Made by a program: the position numbers and the translations under genes. A stretch of 64,000 bases of DNA, from positions 1,664,392 to 1,728,391 of the forward strand of contig NZ_KI911783.1 of the NCBI RefSeq assembly GCF_000515415.1. The letters run 5' to 3'. Every line of letters starts with the position of its first letter. Position 1 is the stretch's first letter. Shown here piece after piece: positions 29,966 through 42,267 of this stretch. The notes under the pieces are model-generated. The model did not search any database, was not told the DNA's origin, and was given only the letters and a program-made list of their open reading frames with translations. The stretch is from Bradyrhizobium sp. WSM1417. Lineage in GTDB: Bacteria; Pseudomonadota; Alphaproteobacteria; Rhizobiales; Xanthobacteraceae.

Positions 29966-30571
29966 ATGATCCTCCCCGACGGCTATTCCGACGTACCCCT
30001 GGGCAAGATCGCTGCCGTCGTCACCCATCTCGAGATGACCGCGCCCCCTCCGCGCCGTGACGATCCCTCCGGCGCTCCATCAGGTCTTTGGACCCTGCGC
30101 AAGGTCGATACCCCCGCGCTTCATTGGTATCGCGACCTCCATCGCCGCGTCGGCGAGGAGTGGTTGTGGTTTTCGCGGGCGCGCATGAACGACGGCGAGC
30201 TCGCCGCAATCATCCATGCACCGGGCGTCGAGGTCTATGCGCTTGTCGTGGACGGCCACGATGAAGGCCTGCTGGAGCTGGACTTTCGCGAGGCCGGCCA
30301 GTGCGAGCTCGTGTATTTCGGCGTCACCGCAAAACTGATCGGCAGCGGTGCCGCCCGCTTTATGATGAACCGCGCGCTTGAGCTCGCGTGGTCACGCGAC
30401 CTGTCCCGCGTCTGGGTGCACACCTGCACCTTCGACCATCCGTCCGCCGTCGCGTTCTATCTGCGCTCCGGCTTCCGCCCGTTCCGACGCCAGATCGAGG
30501 TCGCCGACGATCCGCGCCTCGACGGCACCGCGCTGCGGTCCGCGGCAAAGCATGTGCCGATCATCGAATAG
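29966..30571 (+). CDS. GNAT family N-acetyltransferase
   Basis: A 201-residue GNAT protein. The acetyl-CoA-binding region is visible in VYFGVTAKLIGSGAARFMMNRALELAW, with the R/Q-x-x-G-x-A equivalent as LIGSGAA, and the final motif FDHPSAVAFYLRSGFRPFRR. The N-terminal 60 residues, including a Pro-rich stretch, are variable. The acceptor substrate is unknown. It is flanked on both sides by palindromic repeats. Confidence 0.85.
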   Translation: MILPDGYSDVPLGKIAAVVTHLEMTAPPPRRDDPSGAPSGLWTLRKVDTPALHWYRDLHRRVGEEWLWFSRARMNDGELAAIIHAPGVEVYALVVDGHDEGLLELDFREAGQCELVYFGVTAKLIGSGAARFMMNRALELAWSRDLSRVWVHTCTFDHPSAVAFYLRSGFRPFRRQIEVADDPRLDGTALRSAAKHVPIIE

Positions 30572-30590
30572 TGCGCAGCTGTCTCCCACC

Positions 30591-30676
30591 GTCATTGCGA
30601 GGAGCCCTTGCGACGAAGCAATCCAGTCTGCTTCCGTGGAAAAGATCCTGGATTGCTTCGCTGCGCTCGCAATGAC
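30591..30676. repeat. Palindromic intergenic repeat (family B)
   Basis: GTCATTGCGAGGAGC...GACGAAGCAATCCAG and CTGGATTGCTTCG...CTCGCAATGAC are inverted arms around a short core. It separates convergent genes (GNAT and threonine dehydratase-like). The window start holds part of another copy. Confidence 0.85.
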
Positions 30677-30700
30677 GGAGTGCCGGCACCGCGAAGCTCG

Positions 30701-31648
30701 CTAGCTGTTGAAATTCACTGCCGTCGTGTTGGCGCCGCAAACCAGCACCGCGACCCGCTCGCCGGGTGCGGGACGATAGCGACCGGAGAGCAAGGCGGCA
30801 AATGCGGCTGCGCCGCCGGGCTCGGCGACCACGCGCAGGCTCGACCACAAGGCCACCTGCGCCTGCCTGATGGCGTCCTCGGCGACGAGGACGACCCGCT
30901 CGACATAGGCCCGCGCAATCGGAAACATCAATTGTCCGACACGTCGCGGGGCGAGACTGTCGGCGGCGATGCCGCCCGCGGGCGCATCGATCGGCGCGCC
31001 TGCCGCGAAGGCGGCGTGAAGCGTTGGCGATTGCTCCGGCTCGACCGCCACGATGCGCGTCCTGCCGGCACTCCAGGCTGCCATACCACCGATCAGACCG
31101 CCGCCGCCGACTGCCACCAGCACCGTGTCGACGCCCGCTGCATCCTGCTCCAGCTCCATTCCGACGCTGCCCTGACCGAGCAAGGTCTCGACCTGGTCGT
31201 AGGCATGCACCGCCATGGCGCCGGTCTGCGCGACATGGGTTTCGCTCGCGGCGAGCGCGTCGGCATAGCGGCTGCCCGCGACCACGAGCTGCGCGCCGTA
31301 GCCTTTGATACGCTCGGCCTTGGCCGGCGAGGTGATGTCGGGCACGAAGATCGTGGCGGGAACACCGAGCCGCTGCGCCGCATAAGCCACCGCCGCGCCG
31401 TGATTGCCGCCCGATGCGGCGACGACACCCGCCTCCGGCACCTGGCGCAACAGCAGATTGGCAAAGGCACCCCGCGCCTTGAACGATCCCGAATGCTGCA
31501 GTAGCTCGAGCTTGAAAATGACCGGTGCGGACGGCAGGCCAAAATCGGCGAGATCGGCCTCAATGAGTGGCGTGCGCCGTATGTGCGGGCGGATGACGGT
31601 CTCGGTCGCCGCGATCCGCTCCCGATTGATGTCCATCGTTGCTGTCAT
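30701..31648 (-). CDS. Threonine/serine dehydratase-like PLP enzyme
   Basis: A 315-residue fold-type II PLP enzyme. The Schiff-base lysine is K57 in GSFKARGA; the phosphate-binding loop is SGGNHGAAVAYAAQRL and the glycine loop VGGGGLIGG. It lacks a C-terminal ACT domain, so it resembles catabolic threonine dehydratase or serine/threonine ammonia-lyases. MTATMDINRE is taken as start, with AAGGA 8 bp upstream; the longer frame of 52 extra codons overlaps the divergent GST promoter. The exact substrate (threonine, serine or hydroxyaspartate) cannot be told. Confidence 0.9.
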   Translation of the reverse strand: MTATMDINRERIAATETVIRPHIRRTPLIEADLADFGLPSAPVIFKLELLQHSGSFKARGAFANLLLRQVPEAGVVAASGGNHGAAVAYAAQRLGVPATIFVPDITSPAKAERIKGYGAQLVVAGSRYADALAASETHVAQTGAMAVHAYDQVETLLGQGSVGMELEQDAAGVDTVLVAVGGGGLIGGMAAWSAGRTRIVAVEPEQSPTLHAAFAAGAPIDAPAGGIAADSLAPRRVGQLMFPIARAYVERVVLVAEDAIRQAQVALWSSLRVVAEPGGAAAFAALLSGRYRPAPGERVAVLVCGANTTAVNFNS

Positions 31649-31802
31649 GATGCCGTCCTTGATAGCGCATCCGGAAGACGCTGTCGCGGCGCCGTTGCAT
31701 CCGGCGCAATGCTCCACTTCCGTGATTTTGCTTGCGCCACTGCGGCCTTGCCGTGGAAACTGATCGGCCCTGCCTCGTCCAAAGCCAGAAGAGCGCAAAA
31801 CC

Positions 31803-32432
31803 ATGTTCCTGATCGGCCAATACGACTCCCCCTTCGTCCGCCGCGTTGCGATCGCGCTGCGGCTTTACGGCCTCGCCTTCGAGCACAAGCCGTGGTCCAC
31901 CTTCGGCGACGCCGACAAGATCGCGCCCTATAACCCGCTGCGCCGGGTGCCGACGCTGGTGCTCGATGACGGCGAGGCGCTGATCGAGAGCACGGTCATC
32001 CTCGATTATCTCGACGAGCTCGTCGGGCCGGAGAAGGCGATGCTGCCGCGCTCCGGTGCCGCGCGGCGGCGCCATTTGCGCATCTGCGCGCTCGCCTCCG
32101 GTCTCGGCGACAAGGCGGTGAGCCTGCTCTACGAGCGCGTGCTGCGGAAGGAGCAGCTTGCGCTGTGGGTCGAACGCTGCGAGGCGCAGATCGCGGACGT
32201 GCTGAAAGCGCTGGAGGCCGAGCGCGCCAAGGTGACCACGCCGTACTGGCTGGGCGAGCGCATCGGCCACGCCGACGTTGCGGTGGCCTGCGTCGTGCGC
32301 TTCACCCGCGAGGCCCATCCGCAGTTGTTCGAGCCGTCGCGCTATCCGGCGCTGTTGGCGCACGCCGACGCGTGCGAGGCGCTGGCGCCGTTCAAGGAGA
32401 TCGTGCAGCCGCTGGCACCGCCGAAGGGGTGA
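31803..32432 (+). CDS. Glutathione S-transferase family protein
   Basis: A 209-residue GST: an N-terminal thioredoxin-like domain (MFLIGQYDSPFVRRVAIALRLYG, then RRVPTLVLDDGEALIESTVILDYLDE with the cis-Pro and Glu-Ser glutathione contacts) and an all-helical C-terminal domain. S9 or Y7 is the likely catalytic residue. It is divergent from the threonine dehydratase-like gene. A detoxification or isomerase role is possible; the substrate is unknown. Confidence 0.92.
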   Translation: MFLIGQYDSPFVRRVAIALRLYGLAFEHKPWSTFGDADKIAPYNPLRRVPTLVLDDGEALIESTVILDYLDELVGPEKAMLPRSGAARRRHLRICALASGLGDKAVSLLYERVLRKEQLALWVERCEAQIADVLKALEAERAKVTTPYWLGERIGHADVAVACVVRFTREAHPQLFEPSRYPALLAHADACEALAPFKEIVQPLAPPKG

Positions 32433-32549
32433 GGCTTTTTCAGGCTCCCCGCAATTGCAGGGGATTTCACGAGGACCGCGCGGCGGGTGAGGGCTCTCAC
32501 CACACTGGGACATCCTCCGCGATTCTCGACAATCCCGACGCGGAGACAC

Positions 32550-32660
32550 CCCCACCCCAGCCCTCCCCCGCAAGCGGGAGAGGGAGCCCGCTGCCGATGC
32601 TGCTGCATCGGCGCACGTCATATGCGATTGCCCTCCCGCTTGCGGGGAGAGGCGAAGGGA
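32550..32660. repeat. Palindromic intergenic repeat (family C)
   Basis: The left hairpin CCCTCCCCCGCAAGCGGGAG and right hairpin CCCTCCCGCTTGCGGGGAG flank a small central hairpin (CGATGCTGCTGCATCG). It sits between convergent genes (GST and the DUF3592 protein), the same setting as at 2224-2371. Confidence 0.8.
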
Positions 32661-32669
32661 GAAGCGCCG

Positions 32670-33677
32670 CTACGCGAACCCGACCTTGATCAGGATCATC
32701 AGGAAAAGGCCGCCGACGACCGCGCAAACCGCGGCGCCGATCAGCGGCCCCAGCGCGCCTTTCCGGCTTGCAGGCTCCAGCACGGCCTGCCCCGGCTGGT
32801 CCGGATCGTAATAGACCTTAACGCTCTTCCCTGGTCGATATTTCGCCGCGGCTTCTTCGGCGACCTCGCGCAGGCCGGAGATCATGGTGCCGTTCCAATC
32901 GACTTCGGTGCCGATGAAGTCGCGCTTGCCCACCCTGTAGGCGTAGCGCAGGTCGACCTGATAGCGGTGGACGAGCTTTGACGTCGTCGGGCGATTGTCG
33001 TGCTCGGTCTTCTCTTCGATGATTTCCTCGATCACGTCGCAATGGATGACCCTGCCAGACGCGGTCGGCCAGCGCAGGCTGGCGCTCGCCAGCCGGCGCG
33101 TCCGGACATAATCGGCGGCGAGGAACACCCCGCCCACGAGCACGATGATCGGCACCGCGAACGCGAACAGCGGCACGCCCTTGTCGGCGTAGAGCACGTG
33201 GCCTGCGAACGAATGCGCGGTCAGGGTGGCGGCGATGATGCCGAACACCATCGTGAACGCCACCAGCGCCGCGACGTTCTGTGCGGCGGCGGGCTCCAGC
33301 AGCGCCTCGGTCGGTTCCTTCGGATCGACATGGACGTCGACATGGGCACCGACCGGATAGCGTCCGGTCAGTTTTGCGGCCAGGACCCTCGTCGTGATGA
33401 CGGTGCCGCCGACAAAGACCTTGTCGCCTTCCAGCTCCTGACCGCCGGCCTGATAGCGATAGCGGATGATGGGCTTGGCGTCGTTCCGGTCGTCCGAGGA
33501 ATGCGCGGCCGGCTGGTCGACTTGGGAGACCGTAATGATGCCCTCCACCTTGTCCCAGCTCCGCGCCGCCACCATCCGGCCCCGCATGCGGATCAGATTG
33601 AACAGCGTCAATCCAAACAGAAGCACCGCGATGCCGGCGGCAATCTGGGTCCACATCAATTGTTGGGCGTTCAGCAT
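32670..33677 (-). CDS. Membrane protein with two DUF3592 modules
   Basis: A 335-residue membrane protein made of two similar halves. Each half has a hydrophobic segment, a GxI/GRV beta-strand region with RYRYQAGGQELEGDKVFVGG or RYAYRVGKRDFIGTEVDWNG, and a closing (Y/R)xPGxxVxVxxDPxxPxxAxLEP motif, the DUF3592 signature. A final hydrophobic pair follows. The start MLNAQQLMW is preferred because AGGGG precedes it; an upstream ATG 11 codons earlier lacks a ribosome site. DUF3592 has no firm function. The next gene upstream on the same strand is the 262-residue unknown protein. Confidence 0.85.
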   Translation of the reverse strand: MLNAQQLMWTQIAAGIAVLLFGLTLFNLIRMRGRMVAARSWDKVEGIITVSQVDQPAAHSSDDRNDAKPIIRYRYQAGGQELEGDKVFVGGTVITTRVLAAKLTGRYPVGAHVDVHVDPKEPTEALLEPAAAQNVAALVAFTMVFGIIAATLTAHSFAGHVLYADKGVPLFAFAVPIIVLVGGVFLAADYVRTRRLASASLRWPTASGRVIHCDVIEEIIEEKTEHDNRPTTSKLVHRYQVDLRYAYRVGKRDFIGTEVDWNGTMISGLREVAEEAAAKYRPGKSVKVYYDPDQPGQAVLEPASRKGALGPLIGAAVCAVVGGLFLMILIKVGFA

Positions 33678-33759
33678 CCGATTCCCCTGCGCTTCGGCGG
33701 CGTCCGCCATTGGTCGCGGCGAACGCGCGTTGCGTTCATGGCAGGGTGCGGCGCCGATC

Positions 33760-34548
33760 CTATCTCCTCGTGCAGGGCTTGATCTCGCCCGAGGCAGAGT
33801 GCATCACGATCGGATTTGGCGACAGTCTGATGCCAAAGAACAATTGAGAGCCGGAGACCTTGTCGTTCGTCCCCTCATGGACGTCCAGATCGAGCTTCGT
33901 CGCGATCTCGGAGGTCAGTTTGGCCCGCTCGTCCATCGAAATCGCATTGTGATATTTGATCTCGTAGACGACGTCGGCCTCGAGGACAGACCGCGTCTGG
34001 CAGACGACGCCGCCGCTCGAAACGTTCTGGGTGACCGCGTCCTCACACTCGGCCTTGAGCAAGGCGTTGCGGGCCGAGATCAGCGACTCGTCGGATATCA
34101 GCAGAATATTGGCGTTTTCGAGCTTGAGGTTGACGGCCTCGACCTGCTGCATTCCGGCGACGGCCGACAGCTTGTCCCTGACCTGGGCCGACACGTCGAG
34201 CTTTTTCTCAAGCGATTGCGTCAAGTCCCGGTCGACGGTGCGCGATTTCTGGATCTTGCCGGTCAGCAGCGTCGGATCGACCTCGCAAGTGGGATGCAGC
34301 TCCAGCCGGCCGTTGCTCAGATACTCGATCGTGTTGATCGTGCCGGGGCCGCCGAACGTGCTTGGCGGCACCACCTCGAAATATCCGGTCTCGGAGAGGA
34401 TGGCCGTGATCGTATGCTTCTTGCGCGGGAATCCGGCGTAGACGGAGACCATCACGAGGCCTATCGCGATAAAAACTCCGCTACCAAGCCAAAGCCATTT
34501 GCGGCTTGCTATTTTCCCGGGCAGCACAACTGATTTTTCTCGCCGCAT
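33760..34548 (-). CDS. Hypothetical membrane-anchored protein
   Basis: A 262-residue protein I do not recognise. A basic N-terminus (MRREKSVVLPGKIASRKW) precedes one hydrophobic segment (about 18-40), so it is probably a type II anchored protein with its bulk in the periplasm. The periplasmic part has four cysteines spaced widely (CEVDP, KAECEDA, VVCQTRS, KPCTRR), which may form disulfides. A region of high helix content (DRDLTQSLEKKLDVSAQVRDKL) lies near residues 105-130. It overlaps the small secreted peptide gene upstream by 40 bp and is followed by the DUF3592 gene, so the three may form an operon. Confidence 0.75.
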   Translation of the reverse strand: MRREKSVVLPGKIASRKWLWLGSGVFIAIGLVMVSVYAGFPRKKHTITAILSETGYFEVVPPSTFGGPGTINTIEYLSNGRLELHPTCEVDPTLLTGKIQKSRTVDRDLTQSLEKKLDVSAQVRDKLSAVAGMQQVEAVNLKLENANILLISDESLISARNALLKAECEDAVTQNVSSGGVVCQTRSVLEADVVYEIKYHNAISMDERAKLTSEIATKLDLDVHEGTNDKVSGSQLFFGIRLSPNPIVMHSASGEIKPCTRR

Positions 34549-34640
34549 GGCACATAGCCTTTCGGACAGTCAGCCGCGGCAATCGTGGGCAGCACGACGA
34601 GAGCGATCGCGGCGACGAACGGTACAATGAACTGCTTCAT
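34509..34640 (-). CDS. Small secreted cysteine-rich peptide
   Basis: A 43-residue open frame. It starts MKQFIVPFVAAIALVVLPTI, a Sec signal peptide with a likely cut after AAA near residue 23, leaving about 20 residues: DCPKGYVPCG, then four more cysteine-rich positions ending CCPGK (C25, C32, C39, C40). Four cysteines in a 20-residue mature peptide suggest two disulfides in the periplasm or outside. Its 3' end overlaps the start of the next gene by 40 bp, pointing to co-expression. The ribosome site is weak (GGGA). Function is unknown. Coding status rests on the leader and cysteine pattern. Confidence 0.65.
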   Translation of the reverse strand: MKQFIVPFVAAIALVVLPTIAAADCPKGYVPCGEKNQLCCPGK

Positions 34641-34809
34641 GTTCGATCCCAAGCAAATCGTCGGTTGAAGGTAGTAGGCCGAGAGGGTAGCGAATCAAGG
34701 TTGAGCGGACAAGTGAACGAGTTCACAGGCGGCCAATTCTTGAGGCGCAGCCTCAGCTGCTCGATGCGTTGCGTCGTTCCGGTACAGGCCGAGCATTTGC
34801 TTCACCCAT

Positions 34810-34937
34810 GTCGTCCTGACGAAAGCCAGGACGCATTGCCCCCAGCGGGTCATTTGGCGAAGATTGGTTGTTCGATATTGCCAGCGATCGTCACCGACGG
34901 ATCACCTGGCATGGATCCTGGCTTTCGCCAGGACGAC
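34810..34937. repeat. Palindromic-ended repeat (family A variant)
   Basis: GTCGTCCTGACGAAAGCCAGG and CCTGGCTTTCGCCAGGACGAC are inverted arms around a unique core. It accounts for part of the 490-bp gene-free stretch 34641-35132; the rest holds the hairpins at 35044-35119 and otherwise shows nothing I can assign. Confidence 0.75.
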
Positions 34938-35043
34938 ACCGAGCGTGTGGCACGCGCCCAGCGGCGGACGAGGCAGTGAGTATCAAACGGACGCGGTCGG
35001 CGATCATGCATTCATACAGGTGTTTTGCCCGACGCCGCAAGCC

Positions 35044-35119
35044 ATTTCGGTAATGCCGAAATTTATCGAGCTTTTTCAACCCCATGCCTACTGTGCATGG
35101 GGTTGATTTCTCGTTTTTT
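35044..35119 (+). terminator. Tandem hairpins with plus-strand U-tract
   Basis: ATTTCGG/CCGAAAT (35044-35062) is followed by a perfect 12-bp stem TCAACCCCATGC/GCATGGGGTTGA (35076-35106, 7-base loop) and then TTTCTCGTTTTTTG. The T-rich tail is only on the plus strand; on the minus strand, where metH ends 27 bp away, A residues follow the stem. It therefore looks like a terminator for a plus-strand transcript for which no gene is seen, or a stabilising hairpin for metH mRNA. Confidence 0.6.
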
Positions 35120-35132
35120 GTTTGGAGGGCGC

Positions 35133-38996
<3,864 letters not shown>

Positions 38997-39002
38997 GGTG
39001 TC

Positions 39003-39932
39003 TTAAGCCGCCTTCTGCGCGCTCTTGGCGCGGATGCCGAGCAAATGGCTGATCGCGAACACGAGATCGGCGCGGTTCATGGTGTAGAAATGGAAGGTGT
39101 CGACGCCGTGCTTCGCGAGCTTCTGCACCTGGCCGGCCGCGACGGTCGCCGCCACCAGCTTGCGGGTCTCGGCGTCTTCGTCGAGCCCCTCGAATTTCGC
39201 GGCGAACCAGTCCGGCACGGAGGTCCCGGCGCGGGTGACGAAGGCTCTCGCCTGCTTGAAATTGTGCATGGGCATGATGCCCGGCACGATCGGGATGTTG
39301 ATCCCACGCGCGCGCACGCGGTCGAGATAGCGGAAATAGAGGTCGTTATCGAAGAACACCTGCGTGATCGCGCGGGTCGCACCTGCATCCACCTTGGCCT
39401 GCAGAGTGTCGATGTCATCGTCGAAGTCGCGCGCCTCGGGATGCTTCTCAGGGTAAGCCGAGACCGACACCTCGATATCGCCGTGCCGCTTCTTGATGCC
39501 GGCGACGAGGTCGGCGGAGCTCTGGTAACCGTCGGGATGGCTGGAATAGGCCGTGCCGATGCCGCCCGGAGGATCGCCGCGCAGGCCCACGATGTGGCGC
39601 ACGCCGACCTCGTGATAGCGGTCGACGATGTCGTCGATCTCCCCGCGCGAGGCGCCGACGCAGGTCAGATGCGCGGCCGGCAGCAGCGCGGTTTCTTTCA
39701 GGATGCGCGAGATGGTAGAATGGGTGCGCTCACGGGTCGAGCCGCCGGCGCCATAGGTGACCGAGACGAATTTCGGGTCGAGCGGGGCCAGCCGGTTGAT
39801 GGTGTCCCAGAGATTGCGCTCCATATCTTCGGTCTTGGGCGGAAAGAACTCGAAGGAAATCGCAGGCCGCTTCAGGTACCCGTCTTGCCCGTCGGTGTGG
39901 GCAGGCATCGTCGCGTCAGTCATGGGCACCAC
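39003..39932 (-). CDS. metF: Methylenetetrahydrofolate reductase
   Basis: A 309-residue FAD-dependent TIM-barrel reductase making 5-methyltetrahydrofolate for MetH, encoded next. Family signatures are SFEFFPPKTEDME near residues 27-39, KFVSVTYGAGGSTRERT, LTCVGASR, LRGDPPGG and the FDDDIDTLQAKVDAGATRAITQVFFDN segment. GTG at 39930-39932 has GGAG 6 bp upstream; the ATG three codons later is the alternative start and has weaker spacing. With metH it forms a two-gene methionine unit. Confidence 0.96.
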   Translation of the reverse strand: MVPMTDATMPAHTDGQDGYLKRPAISFEFFPPKTEDMERNLWDTINRLAPLDPKFVSVTYGAGGSTRERTHSTISRILKETALLPAAHLTCVGASRGEIDDIVDRYHEVGVRHIVGLRGDPPGGIGTAYSSHPDGYQSSADLVAGIKKRHGDIEVSVSAYPEKHPEARDFDDDIDTLQAKVDAGATRAITQVFFDNDLYFRYLDRVRARGINIPIVPGIMPMHNFKQARAFVTRAGTSVPDWFAAKFEGLDEDAETRKLVAATVAAGQVQKLAKHGVDTFHFYTMNRADLVFAISHLLGIRAKSAQKAA

Positions 39933-40320
39933 TCACTCCAAGGGCTCGCCGGGTCGTTGGCGGGCCGGCGGTCAGGTCTAGATTGGGAGAGGCCAAGATA
40001 AGCCAAAGCGGCCGCGCACGACAGCCCATCGCAGATGGGAAGTGGCCCACTTTTGTTACTATCAGAGCAAATGAGATGCCGCTTGAAGTCGAAGTGGGAT
40101 AAACGCATTCGGCTATAATGACAGTTAAATCAGGTATATAGCTAGAATCAGCGGCCATTTTGCGGCAAATTTCTGAAGTGGGCAATGCGAAGGCATGTTA
40201 TTAGATCGATTTGTGTCCCAACACCGCGGCGCGGTCCGGTGCGCGAGCCCGCGGCCTGCACGTCAGACCTGCGCGCCGTACCCATTGCCGCTGCGCCGCC
40301 CTCCGCTACGTTAACGCGCC
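39933..40320. other. AT-rich divergent intergenic region metF / LLM oxidoreductase
   Basis: A 388-bp gap. Bases 40040-40180 are much more AT-rich than the surroundings and contain TATAAT (plus strand, near 40112) and other A/T runs, fitting a promoter zone. I see no cobalamin, SAM-II or SAH riboswitch elements and no convincing gene. Confidence 0.5.
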
Positions 40321-41334
40321 ATGATCCCGCTCTCAGTCCTCGACCTCTCCGTCGTCACAACTGGCACAAGGCCCGCCGCGGCGCTGCGCAACAGCATCGA
40401 CCTGGCGCGCCATGTCGACGGGCTCGGCTATGTCCGCTATTGGCTCGCCGAGCATCACAACCTCGCCTCCGTCGCGAGTCCGGCGCCCGACGTGATGATC
40501 GGGCAGATCGCGGCGGTGACGAAGCACATCCGCGTCGGCTCCGGTGGCGTGATGCTGCCCAATCACGCGCCGCTGGTCGTGGCCGAGCGCTTCAAGATGC
40601 TGGAGGCGCTGTTTCCGGGTCGCATCGATCTCGGCCTCGGCCGCGCCCCCGGCACTGATGGTGCCACAGCCTATGCGCTGCGCAGTCGGCTCGATCGCCG
40701 CGAAGGCGACGATTTCCTCGAGCGGCTGCACGAATTGATCCTATGGCAGACCCGGGAATTCCCCTCGGGCCATCCCTACCACAACGTCGTTGCGATGCCC
40801 GACGATACGCCGTTGCCGCCGATCTGGCTGCTCGGCTCCAGCGATTATTCGTCCGAGCTCGCCGCGCAGGTCGGCATGGGCTTCGCATTCGCCCATCATT
40901 TTGCATCCCACGATGCGATCGACGCGATGGTGCAATATCGCAATCGTTTTCAGCCCTCGGCCTGGAGTGCGAGCCCGCGCGCGATCCTCGCGGTCGCCGT
41001 CATCACGGCCGACACGGATGAGGAAGCCGAAAAGCTCGCCGCGTCTTTCGACCTCAACCGCTTGCGCCGCGACCGCGGCCAGTATCTTCCGCTGCCGAGC
41101 GTCGAAGAGGCGCTAGCCTATCCCTATACCGACTCGGAGCGCACCTCGATCCGGCGCAACCGCTCGCGCCTGTTCGTCGGTAACCCGGCGACGGTGCAGA
41201 AGACGCTTCAGCCACTGATCGATGCAAGCAAGCCGGACGAGTTGATGGTGATCACCGCCGTCTACGATCACGAGGCGCGAAAGAAGTCGTATTCGCTGCT
41301 GGCGGAGGCGTTCGGGCTTAAGGCGGTCGGATAA
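40321..41334 (+). CDS. LLM class flavin-dependent oxidoreductase
   Basis: A 337-residue luciferase-like monooxygenase-fold protein using reduced flavin. It opens [15 protein letters not shown] and shows [23 protein letters not shown] near residues 39-61, [13 protein letters not shown] near 101-113 and [26 protein letters not shown], all typical of the MsnO8-type LLM subfamily. The ATG follows an AT-rich promoter zone. The substrate is unknown; neighbouring genes give no clue. Confidence 0.92.
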   Translation: MIPLSVLDLSVVTTGTRPAAALRNSIDLARHVDGLGYVRYWLAEHHNLASVASPAPDVMIGQIAAVTKHIRVGSGGVMLPNHAPLVVAERFKMLEALFPGRIDLGLGRAPGTDGATAYALRSRLDRREGDDFLERLHELILWQTREFPSGHPYHNVVAMPDDTPLPPIWLLGSSDYSSELAAQVGMGFAFAHHFASHDAIDAMVQYRNRFQPSAWSASPRAILAVAVITADTDEEAEKLAASFDLNRLRRDRGQYLPLPSVEEALAYPYTDSERTSIRRNRSRLFVGNPATVQKTLQPLIDASKPDELMVITAVYDHEARKKSYSLLAEAFGLKAVG

Positions 41335-41400
41335 CGCTCTCCAGCCCTGCGCTTCGCAGCCTCTGGATCTGGCTAGCGCTCGCGCGTCCGGGACACGATT

Positions 41401-42246
41401 CTATTCCATCGTCGCGCGGAACGGGTGCCCCGGATACACGCCAACGATGCGGAATTCGCGCGAGAAGAATTTCAGCTCCTCGATCGCGAACGCGAGGCTC
41501 TTGTCCTCGGGGTGGCCGTCGACGTCGGCGTAAAACTGGGTGGCGAAGAAATTGCCGTCGACCATGTAGCTCTCGAGCTTGGTCATGTTGACGCCGTTGG
41601 TGGCAAAGCCACCGAGCGCCTTGTAGAGCGCGGCCGGCAAATTGCGCACCCGGAACACAAAAGTCGTGACCAGCGGACCGGAGCCCTGTGTGGCCCATTT
41701 CGGTTCGCGCGCGAGCACCACGAAGCGCGTGGTGTTGTGGGCCTCGTCCTCGATGTCCTCGGCCAAAATGTCGAGGCCGTAAATCTTTGCGGCCAGGCGC
41801 GAGGCGATCGCGGCGACGGTCTTGTCGTTGCGCTCGGAAATGTCGCGGGCGCTGCCGGCGGTATCGGCGTGCACGATTGGCTTGATGCCAAGCTTGCGAA
41901 TGATGCGCCGGCACTGGCCGAGCGCGTGCACGTGGCTCTCGACGCTCTTGATGTCCTCGAGCCTGGTCCCCTTCACCGCCATCAGCTGATGCCGGACCGG
42001 CAGAAACCATTCGCCGATGATGAAGAGACCGGAGGCCGGCAGCAAATGATGGATGTCGGCGACGCGGCCCGCGACCGAATTCTCGATCGGGATCATGCCG
42101 AGATCGGCTTCGCCCGACGAGATCGCCGACAAGGCGTCCTCGAAGGTGGCGCAGGGCATCGGCTCGGCGTCGGGATAGGCCTCGACGATGGCGATGTGGG
42201 AATTGGCCCCAGGCTCGCCCTGGAATGCGATTTTCAGCTTGCTCAT
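41401..42246 (-). CDS. pheA: Prephenate dehydratase
   Basis: A 281-residue monofunctional prephenate dehydratase, converting prephenate to phenylpyruvate in phenylalanine synthesis. There is no chorismate mutase domain. The catalytic domain starts KIAFQGEPGANSH, includes LGMIPIENSVAGRV near residues 54-67, and a TRF motif variant NTTRFVVLAR near 170-179. The regulatory ACT domain follows (ALYKALGGFATNGVNMTKLESYMV), so feedback by phenylalanine is likely. It lies 21 bp after kdsB on the same strand. Confidence 0.96.
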   Translation of the reverse strand: MSKLKIAFQGEPGANSHIAIVEAYPDAEPMPCATFEDALSAISSGEADLGMIPIENSVAGRVADIHHLLPASGLFIIGEWFLPVRHQLMAVKGTRLEDIKSVESHVHALGQCRRIIRKLGIKPIVHADTAGSARDISERNDKTVAAIASRLAAKIYGLDILAEDIEDEAHNTTRFVVLAREPKWATQGSGPLVTTFVFRVRNLPAALYKALGGFATNGVNMTKLESYMVDGNFFATQFYADVDGHPEDKSLAFAIEELKFFSREFRIVGVYPGHPFRATME

Positions 42247-42267
42247 GCTCGGCCTTGTAACAGCGGC

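Noticed and set aside
30021-30548. Several Arg-rich frames over the GNAT gene
   Set aside because: They have no domains or ribosome sites; the GNAT frame has a clear acetyl-CoA motif.
24501-34937. Repeats interpreted as insertion sequences or a CRISPR array
   Set aside because: No transposase gene, target duplication or regular repeat-spacer pattern is seen. They are short palindromic intergenic elements of several families.
39933-39990. Cobalamin, SAM-II or SAH riboswitch upstream of metF-metH
   Set aside because: I looked for the conserved cores by eye and found none. A covariance-model search would be decisive.
39916-40185. An 89-codon minus-strand frame upstream of metF
   Set aside because: It overlaps the metF start, has no ribosome site and runs through the AT-rich promoter zone.
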